From Hippophae tibetana (taxonomy: Eukaryota; Streptophyta; Magnoliopsida; Rosales; Elaeagnaceae), in the NCBI GenBank assembly GCA_037013495.1, contig CM072806.1:62001-126000 (forward strand): DNA of 64,000 bases, in the 5' to 3' direction. Shown here piece by piece: positions 34,855 to 47,041 of the stretch. Both the position numbers and the translations under genes were made by a program. Positions within the stretch are counted from its first letter, which is position 1. Every line of letters starts with the position of its first letter. Under the pieces are notes generated by a model. The model had not been told where the DNA came from. It did not search any database and worked only from the letters and a program-made list of their open reading frames with translations.

Positions 34855-35758
34855 GGCGGTGTTTGATTTACTAAAATATAATGAAATTGAAATTAATTTT
34901 TTCTAATTTTATATTTAGTTGTGTTAAAAATGAGAATAAAATGAAATCAATTTCTAAAAGAATAGGTATGAGAATTCTTTCTTTCTCCCTTAGAAATCAT
35001 GATTCTATTCCTATCTTAATTTTTTATCCCAATTTTACTCTAATTTCAAATATAATCCTAAGCTTTAAGCTCTAAACCCTAAATCTTTAATCATAAACCC
35101 CAAAATCCAAAACCTTAAACCCTAAATTCTATTTAGAAAAATAATAAGTTTAACCCTAAATCTTAACCCACAAATATAACACAAAACCCAAAACCCAAAA
35201 CCCTAAATTCTAAACCATATTTAAAAAATAACAATTTTAACCCTAAATTCTAAATCCCAAAACCCTATTTAGAAAAATAATAATTTTAATCCTAAATCTT
35301 AACCTACAAATATAACCATAATCCCTAAAATCTAAAACTCAAAACCCTAAATCTTATTAGAAAAATAATAATTTTAACCCTAAAACCCAAAACCTTAAAT
35401 CCTATATCCTATACCCTAAATTCTACACCCTAAATCACAAACCTCAAAACCCTAAACTCTATTTAGAAAAATAATAATTTTATAATATATTTTATTTTTA
35501 AGTAATAATTATTTAGAAAAATGATAATTTTAATAATATATTTTATCTGATAAAAAATAACAATTAAATGATATTATTTAAATTTTAATAAATATAGAAG
35601 TATTAAGATAATATATAGTGTTTTTCATTTAATTCTAATTGTAAACTAAATATTATAATACTAATTTTTACTTTAATTCCAATAATCAAACCAAATAATA
35701 CTATTTCTTTTACATTGTCATTCATATTCAAATTTCATTCAGTTAACTAAACATTATC
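34855..35758. mobile_element. E7: PIF/Harbinger (Tourist-like) non-autonomous element
   Basis: The left end reads ggcggtgtttgatttact after TTA (34852-34854). The right end, reverse-complemented, reads GATAATGTTTAGTTAACT before TTA (35759-35761). The ends share TGTTT, a TTA-type 3-bp duplication and a following AATGAAATT, all typical of Tourist/PIF-Harbinger ends. Inside, further inverted words such as 'aaccaaataata' lie near the right end. There is no transposase frame. The ends are only partly complementary, so this is an old copy, and a chance resemblance cannot be excluded. Confidence 0.55.
35065..35450. repeat. Degenerate telomere-like (CCCTAAA) array
   Basis: Dozens of words close to the plant telomere unit CCCTAAA occur (aaaccctaaa, aaccctaaatc, atcctaaatc, ataccctaaa), broken about every 100 bp by a spacer 'atttagaaaaataataa'. 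The spacer recurs four to five times, so this is a higher-order repeat rather than a clean telomere tract. It lies wholly inside E7. Confidence 0.8.
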
Positions 35759-35761
35759 TTA

Positions 35762-36590
35762 GTTTTTTATTTGAAAGAAAGTATTACCATAATTTTTTTA
35801 TATTCCTTAAATATTCACAAATCTATTTCTAATTTACTATTTATAACATATGTGAATAATTTTAATAAAAAAATATTTAAAATAATAAAAAATAATGCTA
35901 ATATATATTTTTTAAAAATATAATTTTATATAATTAAATAATATTTACAACATCTTACAACTAACCTCATATTTAACAAGTTTAGGAGTAATACAAGAAA
36001 AGAGTTAATATGTTGAATCAAAATACCAATGGCTTTCATGTTAACTCTTTTCATAATAAGTGAAATGTCTATGTTATTTACCATTAAAGGGTCTCCTACA
36101 ATTGAATTTTAGAACCACCTATGTGTAATCAATGTCTAAATTGAATTGTAATTCATACCAAATAGTCCATAATTTAACTGCATGTAGTGGCATTAGGTTG
36201 AGTCTTCTAGCCCCATTATCTAATTCAAATGATTTCAAATATTACACCCAAATTCAATCATGCCCTGTTGTACAGCATAAATTGCAATAATATTAATACT
36301 TAAAAATTCACAATACTAAAATAAAATATTATAACAATATAAAATATTAAAAATATCAATATATTAACAAGTACGAATAGTTATTAATCTGGGTTAAAAT
36401 ATATAAAATAGTTTTAAAATAATAATGGCTGATACTGCTGTTTATTAGATAGCTAGAAAAAAAAAACTATTAATTATTAGAGATGATGTAATCTATTGAC
36501 ATTGACAGAAGAAAAGGAAAATATATCGCTTATGGGCTCAGGGCTCAGGGCTGGAGCTTTGTTTTGTACAACGCCCTAAACATCCTCTAG
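35762..36590. other. AT-rich spacer upstream of the SLK gene
   Basis: No gene recognised; the distal promoter of the SLK gene is expected here. Confidence 0.4.
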
Positions 36591-36720
36591 AACTATATAT
36601 ATATATATACCTGTTTCCTTTTTCTATGGTTTGTTTGGTTCTCTATTTGCAAATTTTGGTTCCTAATAAATCGAAAATATTAAAAGCGACGTTTCACTTT
36701 TTCCAGCTTTCAATTTCAAG
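36591..36720 (+). promoter_or_regulatory. Probable SLK core promoter and 5' leader
   Basis: A (TA)n stretch (about 36592-36609) precedes a pyrimidine-rich segment 'ctgtttcctttttctatgg'. A possible donor GTCAGT at 36721 and an acceptor-like 'tttgcaag' ending near 37563 would give a 5'-UTR intron of about 840 bp before the start codon. Inferred from motifs only. Confidence 0.4.
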
Positions 36721-37604
36721 GTCAGTAGCTGGTATATTCTTAATATTTCCATTTTCCTTAATATTCAATTAATTTTGTTTCTTATTCACGTTAATCTCTT
36801 TGATCGATCTTTGCGACTGTTAAAGTTCAGTATTTTTGTTCGAGTACTTTTTAGTTTTTTGACTTCATGTTCTTTTTGTCTGAGTTTTGATTTTTTTTAT
36901 AATGTTTATATGTCCATTTATGGGACTACGTGTTCGATTCAGTTGCTACGAGTTTGATCTTGGATTGTATTTTTCAATATATGTAGTAAATTTTGCCTTT
37001 TATTTCCAAGTTAAATAGAATCATTTAATGTTTCGATCCTTAAGAAGTTTTGGGAATATTTCCCAAATGTTAATTTTCATAGCTACATGATACTAAACAT
37101 TGGGGCTTTACGCTGAAATCGATTAAGTTCTTGATAACCCAGGGCTTGGTTTTGGGCTGACGTGTTTGTTATTTGTCTTAGTATGTTCTAAAGTTATCTG
37201 GTTAAGACGATATTTTGAAGTCAATTTATTTTTCTTTTTCAGTTTCGCTTTTTTACAGCTAATGGGGTTCATTTCCCTTTGTTTATTATAGATCCATATG
37301 AGAAATTGTTGAAAAAGCTCAAACAAATAGTTGTTTTGTGCCTTATGGTTGCTCAAGAGCTTGTAGATTTCTTATAATCGTACGTAATTTGGTGACCTAA
37401 GTAATATGATGGAGTGAAGAAGGCTAAATTGTTTTGCATTAGGGTTGGTGACATTAGCCGTGCTCTACTTGTGAGCTAAGGTGTCATTTAGATGAATTTT
37501 GCTTTTGTGTTGTGTGTTGTGTTGAGTAGCTTGAGCATATATATTACTGTAAACATTTGCAAGTCCTGGCTCTGGAGAGCTATTTTGACTCTGGTCACAA
37601 GGGG

Positions 37605-40600
37605 ATGGTGCCTGCCATGGTGCCTTCTCGGGTGGCTGGAGGGGTAACACAATCTTCTTCGAGTTCCGGAATTTTCTTTCAAGGAGATGGGCAGTCACCA
37701 GCTGTTGTTAACTCTCACTTGAACTCGTCTTTTTGGAAGTCTTCTAATTCAATTCCTGGATCTGGGCGTTCGAATCTGTGTCCGGTTTCTGGGGATATGA
37801 ACAATGCAGTTTTGAACTGTGTGGAAAATTCCAGTCCAAGTGTTGGGGCAAGTTCTTTGGTCACAGATGCAAACTCTGCTTTTTCAGGAGGTCCTCACTT
37901 ACAGAGAAGTGCAAGCATCAATACTGAGTCGTACATGTGCTTACCGGCATCACCCATGTCATTTTCATCCAATAATATTAGCATAACGGGGTCATCAGTT
38001 ATGGATGAATCTTCTGTAGTGCCGCAGAATTTTCATCAGGACCAGAATCCTCAACAAGCGCATCAGAGTCAGCAGCACCCGCAAGGTGCATCTAATGTTT
38101 CATCATTGACCACATCTCAAACTGGCCAAGTTTCACTTCCCAATCCCATGGGTATGAGACTGTCTGGGTCCTTCCTCCAGGATCCGAATAATGTGGGGCA
38201 ACTGCAGAAGAAAGCCTGTTTGGATATTAAGCATGAAGATATTATGCAACAGCAGGTGTTACAGCAGGTGTTGCAGAGACAGGATACCATGCAGTTCCAG
38301 GGCCGTAATCCGCAGTTACAGGCCTTTCTTCAGCAGCAGAGATTACAACAACAGCAACAGATTTTACAGTCTATGCCACAATTGCAGAGAGCTCACTTGC
38401 AGCAGCAGCAGATTCAGTTAAGACAGCAACTTCAACAGCAAGCAATGCAGCCAGTTTCTGCCATGAAGCGACCCAATGATAGTGGTGTATGTGCCCGTCG
38501 GCTGATGCAGTACCTTTATCACCAGCGGCAAAGGCCACCTGTGAGTTTCTATCTTGTTTAAATCACTTGACTATTATTATTATTGTAAATTTTGTCTTTC
38601 TTTAAGATATTTCTAGATGTAGTCTTTTTGCCATGCATAATTTACATGGCTAACTTCATAATATTTGCATTCCTTATGTACTTCACCTATAACTTTTTTT
38701 GTATTCTTTTGTGTCTTTATTAATTGGCAGGACAATGCTATTGCCTATTGGAGGAAGTTTGTGGCAGAGTACTACTCTCTCCATGCTAAGAAAAGATGGT
38801 GCTTATCATTGTATGACAATGTTGGACATCATGCACTTGGTGTTTTTCCCCAAGCAGCTATGGTTAGTAAATAAATATGGGGAAATTCATTTTTTATAAA
38901 CACTTGGTGCATTAACACACGCCTAGGTATTTCTGATGTCATTAAAGGCTGTTATTACTAATGTCATTTATTGCGGTTGTTACTAGTTCATTGAAGGTGG
39001 TTCCATCTGGGCACTTCTGAAAAGTATATGTTTACAGGCTCCATCTCCCTAAACGTTATTATCTTCCCTCCTTTAACAATATGTGGGTGCCTATTACACT
39101 TCTCTTTATTGTTTTCCTTTTCAGGATGCATGGCAGTGTGATATTTGTGGATCTAAATCCGGAAAGGGTTTTGGTAAGAGAACTAGACTAGTGATCACTA
39201 TCGTCATTTTTTAGTCTCTTGTAATGTTAAGTACTTCCACTTCATATCTGTTCCATGATACTTGGATGAACACAAACTATTGGGAGATGCTTTCGTACTT
39301 TTTTCCCCTTCCAATCGCATTGAACTAATTACTTATTTTTATAGAGGCAACTTTTGAAGTGCTTCCAAGGCTTAATGAGATCAAATTTGGCAGTGGGGTC
39401 ATTGATGAGCTCATGTTTTTAGACTTGCCACGTGAATGTAGATTTCCTTCAGGCATGATGATGTTGGAGTATGGAAAAGCAGTACAGGAAAGTGTTTATG
39501 AGCAGCTACGTGTTGTTCGTGAGGGTCAGCTTCGCATTATATTCACACAAGATTTGAAGGTTGATAATGGCCCAGGCTAAATTATTTTTAGTAGTAGATC
39601 TGGCTCATATAGTTATTTATCGTAATTTTTGATGGCTGAAATCTTTCAGATTTTAACTTGGGAGTTTTGTGCACGGCGTCATGAAGAACTTCTTCCCCGT
39701 AGGTTAGTTGCACCACAGGTATTAATCATGTATGCCTTTTAGCTATTGGTTAAACATTGATTATGTATGTTTCGTAGTTGTGCATTTGTGAGTAGATGGA
39801 TATTTTGGAGTTTGCTTGAGAGGTACTTTTCTCATGGTATTGTAAGGGAAACACATGAGGCAAGCACTTAGTTTCCTCTTTGTTTTGTTGAAATTAAAAA
39901 GTTGTTAATTATACACCCCCCTTGTAAAAAGTCTATTCAAATAATTTTGAGAGGTAAAGTATTGGGTATTGTCCCCATTTCTCCCCTAGCATACTGTAGA
40001 CTTTGTACAGATTGTAAAACTAGTGTAAATCAAGTTGTAATTTAATTGTTGATATCAACTGTTATATTCCTAGATTAGTGGACATTTGTCTAATTTCTTA
40101 TTCCTATTTATAGTGTTATATTATAGTGTTGTAAGATCACCAGAATTGACATAAAATAAAGAGTAAGAATATACCCCAATTTATCTCCATCATCTCTCGT
40201 AATATAATCTTCATGGTATCAGAGTATTTTTGAAATCCAATTTTGTTTTCTCACCAATGCTGTTCGAGAAAGTTTTTTGTTTTTATCTGAAATTCACTCT
40301 CACTAATTCTGTCTGAGGAAGTTTCACTCTTTGAGTTGAGCTCAAATCTGTATCCAAGAGCAGTTCAAGCATTCCTAGAAACTAGGATTTTGCAACATCA
40401 GTAGAGCAACTTTTGCTCGGGTTTTTTTAGTTTTCAACCCAGTTATCGTGAGTTTCATCTCTGCTCAGATTAGGCCATCTTCGCGAGCCATTACCCACAG
40501 CTCGCCGACCATCCAAAATCGTGAGACATCAGTTATCGAATCTCGCGAAACTCAGGCACCATTAGACCATCTGTCCATTGTCGTCATCGACCATCTGTCT

Positions 40601-43600
40601 ATCGTCGTCGATCATCTGTCCATCGTCGTCGATCATCTGGTTCATCGTCATCGCATCTGGTTCAGTCAGTAAGTCCCACAAATCCCAGTTCCAAAATCTG
40701 TTACTATATTTGCATTCTGTTTCCAATATGCTGCATTCTATTTCTATATTTGTGATCCAACCCAACCCAGTAACAAATTTCAGTACAACCCAACTTGACC
40801 CAGTAACAAATTTCAGTCCAACTTGGTCCAATAACAAATTTCAGCCTAATTTGGCCCAATAACAAATTTTAGCCCAGTCCAACTCGGCCCAGTAACAAAT
40901 TTCAGCCTAACCTGACCCAATAACAAATTTCTATCAACCCAACTAATCTAATAACAAATTTCAGCCCATATTAGTAGGCCTAAATCAACACACGTATAAA
41001 CCTCACTTAAAATAACACCAATGGCCACAGGAAAACCTGTAATTACTAGTTCCACAAAAAACAATTTTTGTCCATCACTAGTCACAAATTAAATGGGCAC
41101 AATTATCTTCAGTGGTCCCAATCCGTCATAATGTTTATATGTAGAAAGATGAAAGATGACTATCTCACTAGAGATGCAGTAGCCCCGAACAAAGACGATC
41201 TGCAATACAGAACATGGAAATTTGAAAATAATATGGTGATGTCTTGGTTGATAAATTTCATGACAAACGAGATTGAAGAGAACTTTTTTCTCTACAAAAC
41301 TGCCAAAGGAATATGGGATGCCGCCAGAGACACTTATTCCAGTTCTGATAATATGTATGAACTATTTGAGATCGAAAGCATCATTCATGATCTTCGTTAA
41401 GGAGAGTTATCAATTACCCAATACTTTAACTCTCTCACTCGATGTTGGCAGCAATTAGACCTCTTTGAGGTTCATGAATGGACATGTCCAGTAGACAACA
41501 TCTTATATAAACAGATTATTGATAAGAAGCGGGTTTTCAAATTTTTACTAGGGCTCAATAAAGATTTTGATGATGTGCGCGGCAGAATTCTAGGAACAAA
41601 ACCCTTGCCCAACATTCGTGATACCTTCTTCAAAGTTCGTTAAGAGGAGAGTCGTAAAAAGGTGATGATGGGTCCTCAATCTACCATTTTCGTGACTGGA
41701 GAAGGATCTGTACTTGCTATTTGAGGACACCAGCACTTTCAAACTATAGACAACCGTCCTCGTAGAGGAAAACCTTGGTGTGATCACTGCCGTAGACCTG
41801 GTCACACTAAGGAAACCTGCTGGAAAATTCATGGAAAACTAGCTAATTGGAACCCACTCTCCACACGGCACATGAACAAAGAAAGTTATGAAAAAATTGT
41901 CTCCAAATCTCATGGAACTACATCCCTTGAATTTGCTCTGTTTAGCAAGGAACAAATTGATCTCCTCCAAAAATTATTTGGACAGTCCTTGTCCACATCA
42001 TCAGCCACTATAGCTCAATCAGGTAACACTCTAAACGCTTATGGTGTGAAACAGGTTATGGGACCATGGATTGTTGATTCGGGTGCTTCAGACTACATGA
42101 CGGGTGATGCTTCTTTTCTCACGAATCTTAAAACCTACCAAAATGGTCACATTGTCAGAATTGTCGATGGTTCAGTATCAAAAGTAATCGGAATTGGTTC
42201 AGTTAAAATTTCAAACACCTTTATTCTAGATTCTGTCCTTCTTGTTCCCACACTTGATTGTAATCTTGTATCAATTACTAAACTCACCCATGATAAAAAT
42301 TGTATGGTTAAATTTGTTCATAACTTATGTGAATTTCAAGACTTGGATTCGGGGAAGATGATTGATAGTGCTAAAGAATACTCGAGACTCTATCTCCTGC
42401 GAAGTGAAGACCCTTCAGCAATACAAGCCCTCCAAGCTGTATCTGAAGTTTCTTATCAGAATAAAGTTTTGTTAAATCTTAATTCCAATAATGATGGTGA
42501 AATCATGCTGAATCACTATCGCTTAGGTCATCCTAATTTTCTGTATTTACAAAAACTTTTCCCTTCATCCTTTAGAAATAAAAATTCAAAAGATTTTCAA
42601 TGTTAAGTATGTCAATTTTCAAAACATGTTAAAACTTCATATCCTCATCTTCGACATAAAAAGTCACATCATTTCTCATTGATTCACACTGATATTTGGG
42701 GACCTTCTTGAATCAAAAACATCATAGGGACATGTTAAAATTTCATATCCGCACCTTTCACAAATCCTATCCCGCAAATTCAAGAGAGTGAATCAATGTC
42801 TCAAACAAATACTCTTAATAATCCCAATGAACCCTCAACTTCTCTACTAACATATCCAAACTTCCATGTCCCAAACAATGATCTTCTTGTCTACTCTAGG
42901 AGGAAAACAACTCAAGAAAGAGCGGAGAACTGAGTGTATCTTGAGCCAGTCCAAGAATCCAATCCGAGTACAGGCCATTCCGATAATTCACAAGGTAACA
43001 TCCCTGAACCTCCTATTATTGAGTTACCTCCTATTATAAGGCATTTATCAGCAACCTTAATCAGATACAGGTTCCAAATTTCGTTCATGAAGCATTTTAG
43101 GCACCTGAATGGAAGACAATTATTCGTGAAGAACTCAATGCCTTAGAGAAAAACAAGACTTGGGAGATCACAGAACTACCATCGGGAAAACAAGTTGGGT
43201 GTAAATGGATCTTTACAATCAAACACAAAGCAGACGACAATATAGAAAGACTCAAAGCTCGTCTTGTGGCTAAGGTATTCACTCAGACATATGAGATTGA
43301 CTATTAGGAGACTTTTGTACCTGTAGCAAAGCTTAACACTATTCATGTTCTTCTCTCCCTAGCATCTAACTTGGATTGGTCTTTCTACCAATTAGATGTC
43401 AAGAATGCATTCCTTAATGGAGATCTCGAAGAAGAAGTCTACATGGATATTCCTACTGGAATTGAATCTCCTGTTCCAACCAATAGAGTCTGCAAACTTA
43501 AGAAATCCTTATATGGATTGAAACAGTCTCCACGTGCCTGGTTTGATAGGTTCTCTAAAGTTCTGAAGAGATATGGATACAATCAATGCCAATCAGATCA

Positions 43601-46600
43601 CACACTATTCGTCAAACACTTCTCCAATGACAGAATAATTATTCTAATTGTGTACGTAGATAATATTGTTTTAACAGGTAATTCTACAATTGAGATGAAT
43701 AAACTCAAAGAATTCCTTGCCAAGGAATTTAAGATCAAAGATCTAGACAATCTAAAATATTTTCTTGGAATGGAAGTAGCACGAACAAAAAATGGCATAT
43801 CTATATCTCAAAGGAAATATGTACTTGATCTTCTCAAGGAAATTGGAATGATGGGGTGTAAACCAGCAGAAATTCCGATGGATTCTACAGTAAAACTCAG
43901 AATAAAAAAAAATAGTATACCTGTGGACAAAGGTCGTTATCAAAGATTAGTGGGAAAACTTATTTACCTATCCCGCACTAGACTAGATATTGGTTTTTCA
44001 TTAAGTGTTGTAAGTCAATTTATGAACAGTCCCACTGAAGAACACATGGAAGCGTTCCATCGTATACTCAGGTATCTCAAGATGACACCAGGAAAAAGAT
44101 TATATTTCAGTAAGAATCTCACTAGAAAAATTGAAGTCTTTGCAGATGCTAATTGGGTTTGCTCTATAGTGGATCGCAGATCTACCATTGGATATTGTAC
44201 ATTCGTATGGGAAAATCTTGTAACTTGGCGAAGTAGGAAACAGTCAGTAGTCACTCGAAGCAGTGCAGAAGCTGAATTTAGAGCTACGACTCATGGGATT
44301 TGTGAAGGAATGTGGTTAAGAAGACTACTCAATGAACTGAACTTCACAATTCCTGAACCTATCAGCATGCATTGTGACAATCAAACTGCAATAAGAATTG
44401 CAAAAAATTCAGTTCATCATGACCGAACCAAACATGTAGAAATTGATCGTCATTTCATTAAAGAAAAATTAGATGGAAAAATTGTGAACCTACTATATAC
44501 ATCTACTAATCATCAAATTGCAGATATCCTTACCAAAACGTTACCTTGAACAATCTTCGAAGAATTGAGTTGCAAGTTGAGAATGATTAATATCTATTAC
44601 CTAACTTGAGGGGGAGTGTAGACTTTCAGAGAATATTATTAGTGTTATACAAGCTGTAAAATTAGTGTAAATCAAGCTGTAATTTAATTGTTGATACTAA
44701 CTGTTATATTCCTAAATTAGTGGACATTTGTTTAATTTCTTATTCTTATTTATAGTGTTGTATTATAGTATAGTGTTGTAAGATCATCAGAATTAACAGA
44801 GAATAAAAAGTAAGAATATATTCCAGTTTATCTCCATCATCTCGTAATATAATCTTCACATACCATGAGGGGAAGTGCATCCTTGGGGCAAAAACAGATG
44901 CAGATATAGCTCTAGTTTCTAAATTATGCTTCATTTGCAGGTAAATCAGCTTGTTCAGGTTGCACAGAAGTGCCAAACAACAATTGCTGAAAGTGGAAGT
45001 GATGTTTCTCAGCAGGATTTGCAAACAAATAGCAATATGTGAGTTTAGGTTATGATAAGCAAATTCCTTGCCATTATTCGGTTCTTCTTAGTAGAAGCCC
45101 TTTTTGATTTATCAAATGATTTGATTAAATGGTGTTTCTCAGCAGGATTTGCAATATATGTGAGTTTAGGTGTGTGATATGCAAATTCGTTCCTTGCCAT
45201 TGTTCAGTTCATTTTAGTTGAAACCGTATTTGATTCATCATGTGATTTGATTAAAGCCGTATTTGATTCATCATGTGATTTGATTAAAGAGGTTAATTAA
45301 TTTGAGATGGGGTTACTGGCCTCCTCTTCTTGTGCTTGTTGGTGGGAAAAAGAAAACAAAGAAAATATTCATTGAAAAACAATCTCGTATAAATTACATT
45401 TTGCTTAGCAAGGGAAGAGAAAAGCATGAGAAAAAAAAATTTGTTTTATCACTATCTTACCATTTTTCAAAGTACTTTTTTTTTGGGCTTTGTTGGATCT
45501 GCTGCCCTTGTGCCTTTTCCTTTATGTGGTAGTATATGTGTTACATATCTTAGCCTTGTAGTGAAAAGGGTTGGATTTAAGTTTAAAAGCTTAAGGATTA
45601 TGCTGAAATTGATTCTGTTCTTCAGGGTACTTACGGCTGGGCGACAACTAGCGAAGAGTTTGGAGTTGCAGTCGCTGAATGATTTGGGTTTCTCTAAAAG
45701 ATACGTGAGGTGTTTGCAGGTACATGTCAATTGAATTGTCTTAATGGACGTCAATATGGCTCTATTTGGATTTATCTTACAGCTATTGGTCTTTTGACAG
45801 ATTGCTGAAGTTGTCAATAGCATGAAAGATTTGGTTGATTTCTGCCGGGAGAACAAAGTTGGGCCTATTGGTAAAGTCCATTTGGCAACGTTAATATCAA
45901 TTATAGTAATGTTTTTTTGTTATAATTTATAGTTTGATGGTGGTTCAAATTTTGAGCGCTATGTTTGCTTCTTCAGCAAATTATGGTTTTATGAAGGGAA
46001 GTATAGCTCAATGCGTATAAAGTCTAGTTGAGCGAAGTATCATTGTAGCACAAGTGGTGGACCTTATACTAATAATTGCGTGTTTAGATGTTATACTGAC
46101 ATTTTGGAATTGGTTTTGCCTCCTGCGTAGATGGCTTAAAGAATTATCCTCGGCATACCAGTGCCGCTGATCTTCAAATGCAAAAGATGCAGGAGATGGA
46201 ACAGCTAGCAAATGTTCAGGGCATGCAAACTGATAGGAACACTATCAATAAGTTAATGGCCTTTCATCCTGGATTAAATAATCAATTGAACAATCAACAG
46301 ATGACTAACCGTGGAGCTTTAAGTGGTTCAGCACAAGCTGCTTTGGCATTGACTAACTACCAAAATATGTTAATGAGGCAGAACTCAATGAATTCAAATC
46401 TTACCTCTCTACAACAGGAGCCATCTTCTTCCTTCAATAGTGCTAACCAAAGCCCATCATCATCTTTTCATGGTGCCTCACCATTGATCTCAGGATCCAT
46501 GCAACACTCGCCTGTTAGTGGATTTTCAAGTCCCCATCTATCCTCGCAACAAATGCAGCAGCCACAACAGCTACAGCAACGATCAATGAGTGCAAATAGC

Positions 46601-47041
46601 TTACTGCAACAAAACCATACACAGACCTCAGAAGGCAGCCAGGCATTGCAACAACAGATGATCCAGCAACTTCTTCAGATGTCTGGTAACAATGGAGGAG
46701 TGCAGCAACCATCTCTTTCGGGAGCAAATGCTAACGGCAATGTGATAAGGAATGGACTAAGTTTTGGAGGCAACACATCGACAGCTGCTACACCAACTGC
46801 TAACACAGCTGGAAGTAATGGGCCTGCTCCAAGTAGGAGCAACAGTTTCAAAGCGGCTTTAAACAGCAACTCTTCTCCAGCCGGTGGTGGTAATAATGGA
46901 TTCAATCAGAGAGCACCAGATTTACCTCAGAACCTCCATTTGCAGGATGATTTGGTGCAAGACATTGCTCATGATTTTGCCGAGAACGGGTTTTTTAGTG
47001 GTGATCTTGATGAAAATATGGGGTTTGGCTGGAAGGACTGA
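37605..47041 (+). CDS. SLK2: SEUSS-LIKE transcriptional co-regulator (SLK2 type), nine coding exons
   Basis: Nuclear LIM-domain-binding/Chip-like adaptor; Arabidopsis SEUSS and SLK proteins partner the LEUNIG co-repressor in flower, embryo and meristem development. Exons with GT-AG borders: 37605-38540, 38731-38862, 39125-39173, 39345-39559, 39650-39718, 44941-45038, 45626-45719, 45801-45870, 46131-47041. All phases agree, giving 857 residues and no stops, near the 816 I recall for Arabidopsis SLK2. The N-terminus has SLK2-specific [30 protein letters not shown] and [18 protein letters not shown], then a Gln-rich segment (about 225-295). The conserved LDB/SEUSS domain spans about 300-555 ([68 protein letters not shown]). 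The tail is Gln/Asn/Ser-rich and ends FGWKD. The first ATG is 37605; 37617 (MVPSRVAGG) matches the start I recall in relatives. Intron 5 is 5.2 kb because of element E8. Confidence 0.94.
39995..40213 (+). repeat. E8 5' LTR
   Basis: 219 bp, tgtagacttt to taatcttca. Lacks about 20 bp present near the start of the 3' LTR. Confidence 0.95.
40563..40660. repeat. Tandem 'catctgtccatcgtcgtcga' repeats in E8 leader
   Basis: About four imperfect copies of a 23-25 bp unit between the primer site and gag. Confidence 0.85.
40755..40970. repeat. Tandem 'cccagtaacaaatttcag' repeats in E8 leader
   Basis: About seven copies of a roughly 32-36 bp unit whose core is 'cccagtaacaaatttcag', separated by 'cccaacttga'-like spacers. 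Part of the noncoding leader between primer site and gag. Confidence 0.88.
41021..42720 (+). pseudogene. E8 gag, protease and integrase N-terminus
   Basis: Gag starts at the ATG at 41021 (MATGKPVI), then shifts frame before [13 protein letters not shown], a copia gag motif. Stops near 41398, 41641 and 41722 interrupt it. A zinc knuckle [16 protein letters not shown] (about 41770-41820) is intact. The longest frame, 41872-42606, holds the protease motif [12 protein letters not shown] (about 42068) and the pre-integrase motif [14 protein letters not shown], and ends at a stop. The text reaches HTDIWGPS near 42710 and then the integrase catalytic core is absent: the linker region preceding RT follows directly. 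Confidence 0.9.
43088..44549 (+). pseudogene. E8 reverse transcriptase and RNase H
   Basis: The N-terminal RT part ([28 protein letters not shown]) carries two stops near 43098 and 43305. From 43371 to 44549 the frame is open: [60 protein letters not shown], then RNase H ([53 protein letters not shown]). The catalytic RT box reads YVDN (43653-43664) where the family has YVDD, so the second catalytic aspartate is lost. The stop at 44547-44549 is the natural end, about 60 bp before the purine tract. Confidence 0.92.
44617..44858 (+). repeat. E8 3' LTR
   Basis: 242 bp, tgtagacttt to taatcttca, followed by the catac duplication. Confidence 0.95.
45000..45290 (+). repeat. Tandem duplication of the end of SLK exon 6 and intron 6 start
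   Basis: The segment from the end of exon 6 ('gtttctcagcaggatttgca' then 'atatgtgagtttagg') through 'gatttgattaaa' (about 45000-45130) is repeated at about 45131-45255 with point changes and a deletion in the exon part. A nested 33-bp repeat ('gccgtatttgattcatcatg' onward) occurs twice at the end of the second copy. The second copy keeps a GTGAGT donor-like site near 45159. Confidence 0.85.

Larger units (their letters stand above)
39995..44858 (+). mobile_element. E8: Ty1/copia element in SLK intron 5
   Basis: LTRs at 39995-40213 and 44617-44858 are framed by the 5-bp duplication catac (39990-39994 and 44859-44863). The tRNA-Met primer site tggtatcagagt starts at 40214 and the purine tract ttgagggggag ends at 44616. 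The element lies in the same orientation as the gene. By eye the LTRs differ at well over a dozen positions plus a roughly 20-bp gap. The integrase core is missing and gag has stops, so the element is an old, inactive insertion that the gene tolerates. Confidence 0.96.

Noticed and set aside
35065-35450. True interstitial telomere from a chromosome fusion
   Set aside because: The words are highly degenerate, interrupted by a regular AT-rich spacer and confined within the ends of a putative transposon.
37557-37604. Longer N-terminus for the SLK protein
   Set aside because: The upstream frame is open but has no ATG; the extension would begin at a TTG and overlaps a probable splice acceptor. 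The start at 37605 or 37617 is preferred.
45302-45734. Open frames between SLK exons 6 and 7
   Set aside because: They cover intron sequence and only overlap exon 7; the splice borders and phase of exon 7 (45626-45719) fit the family protein.
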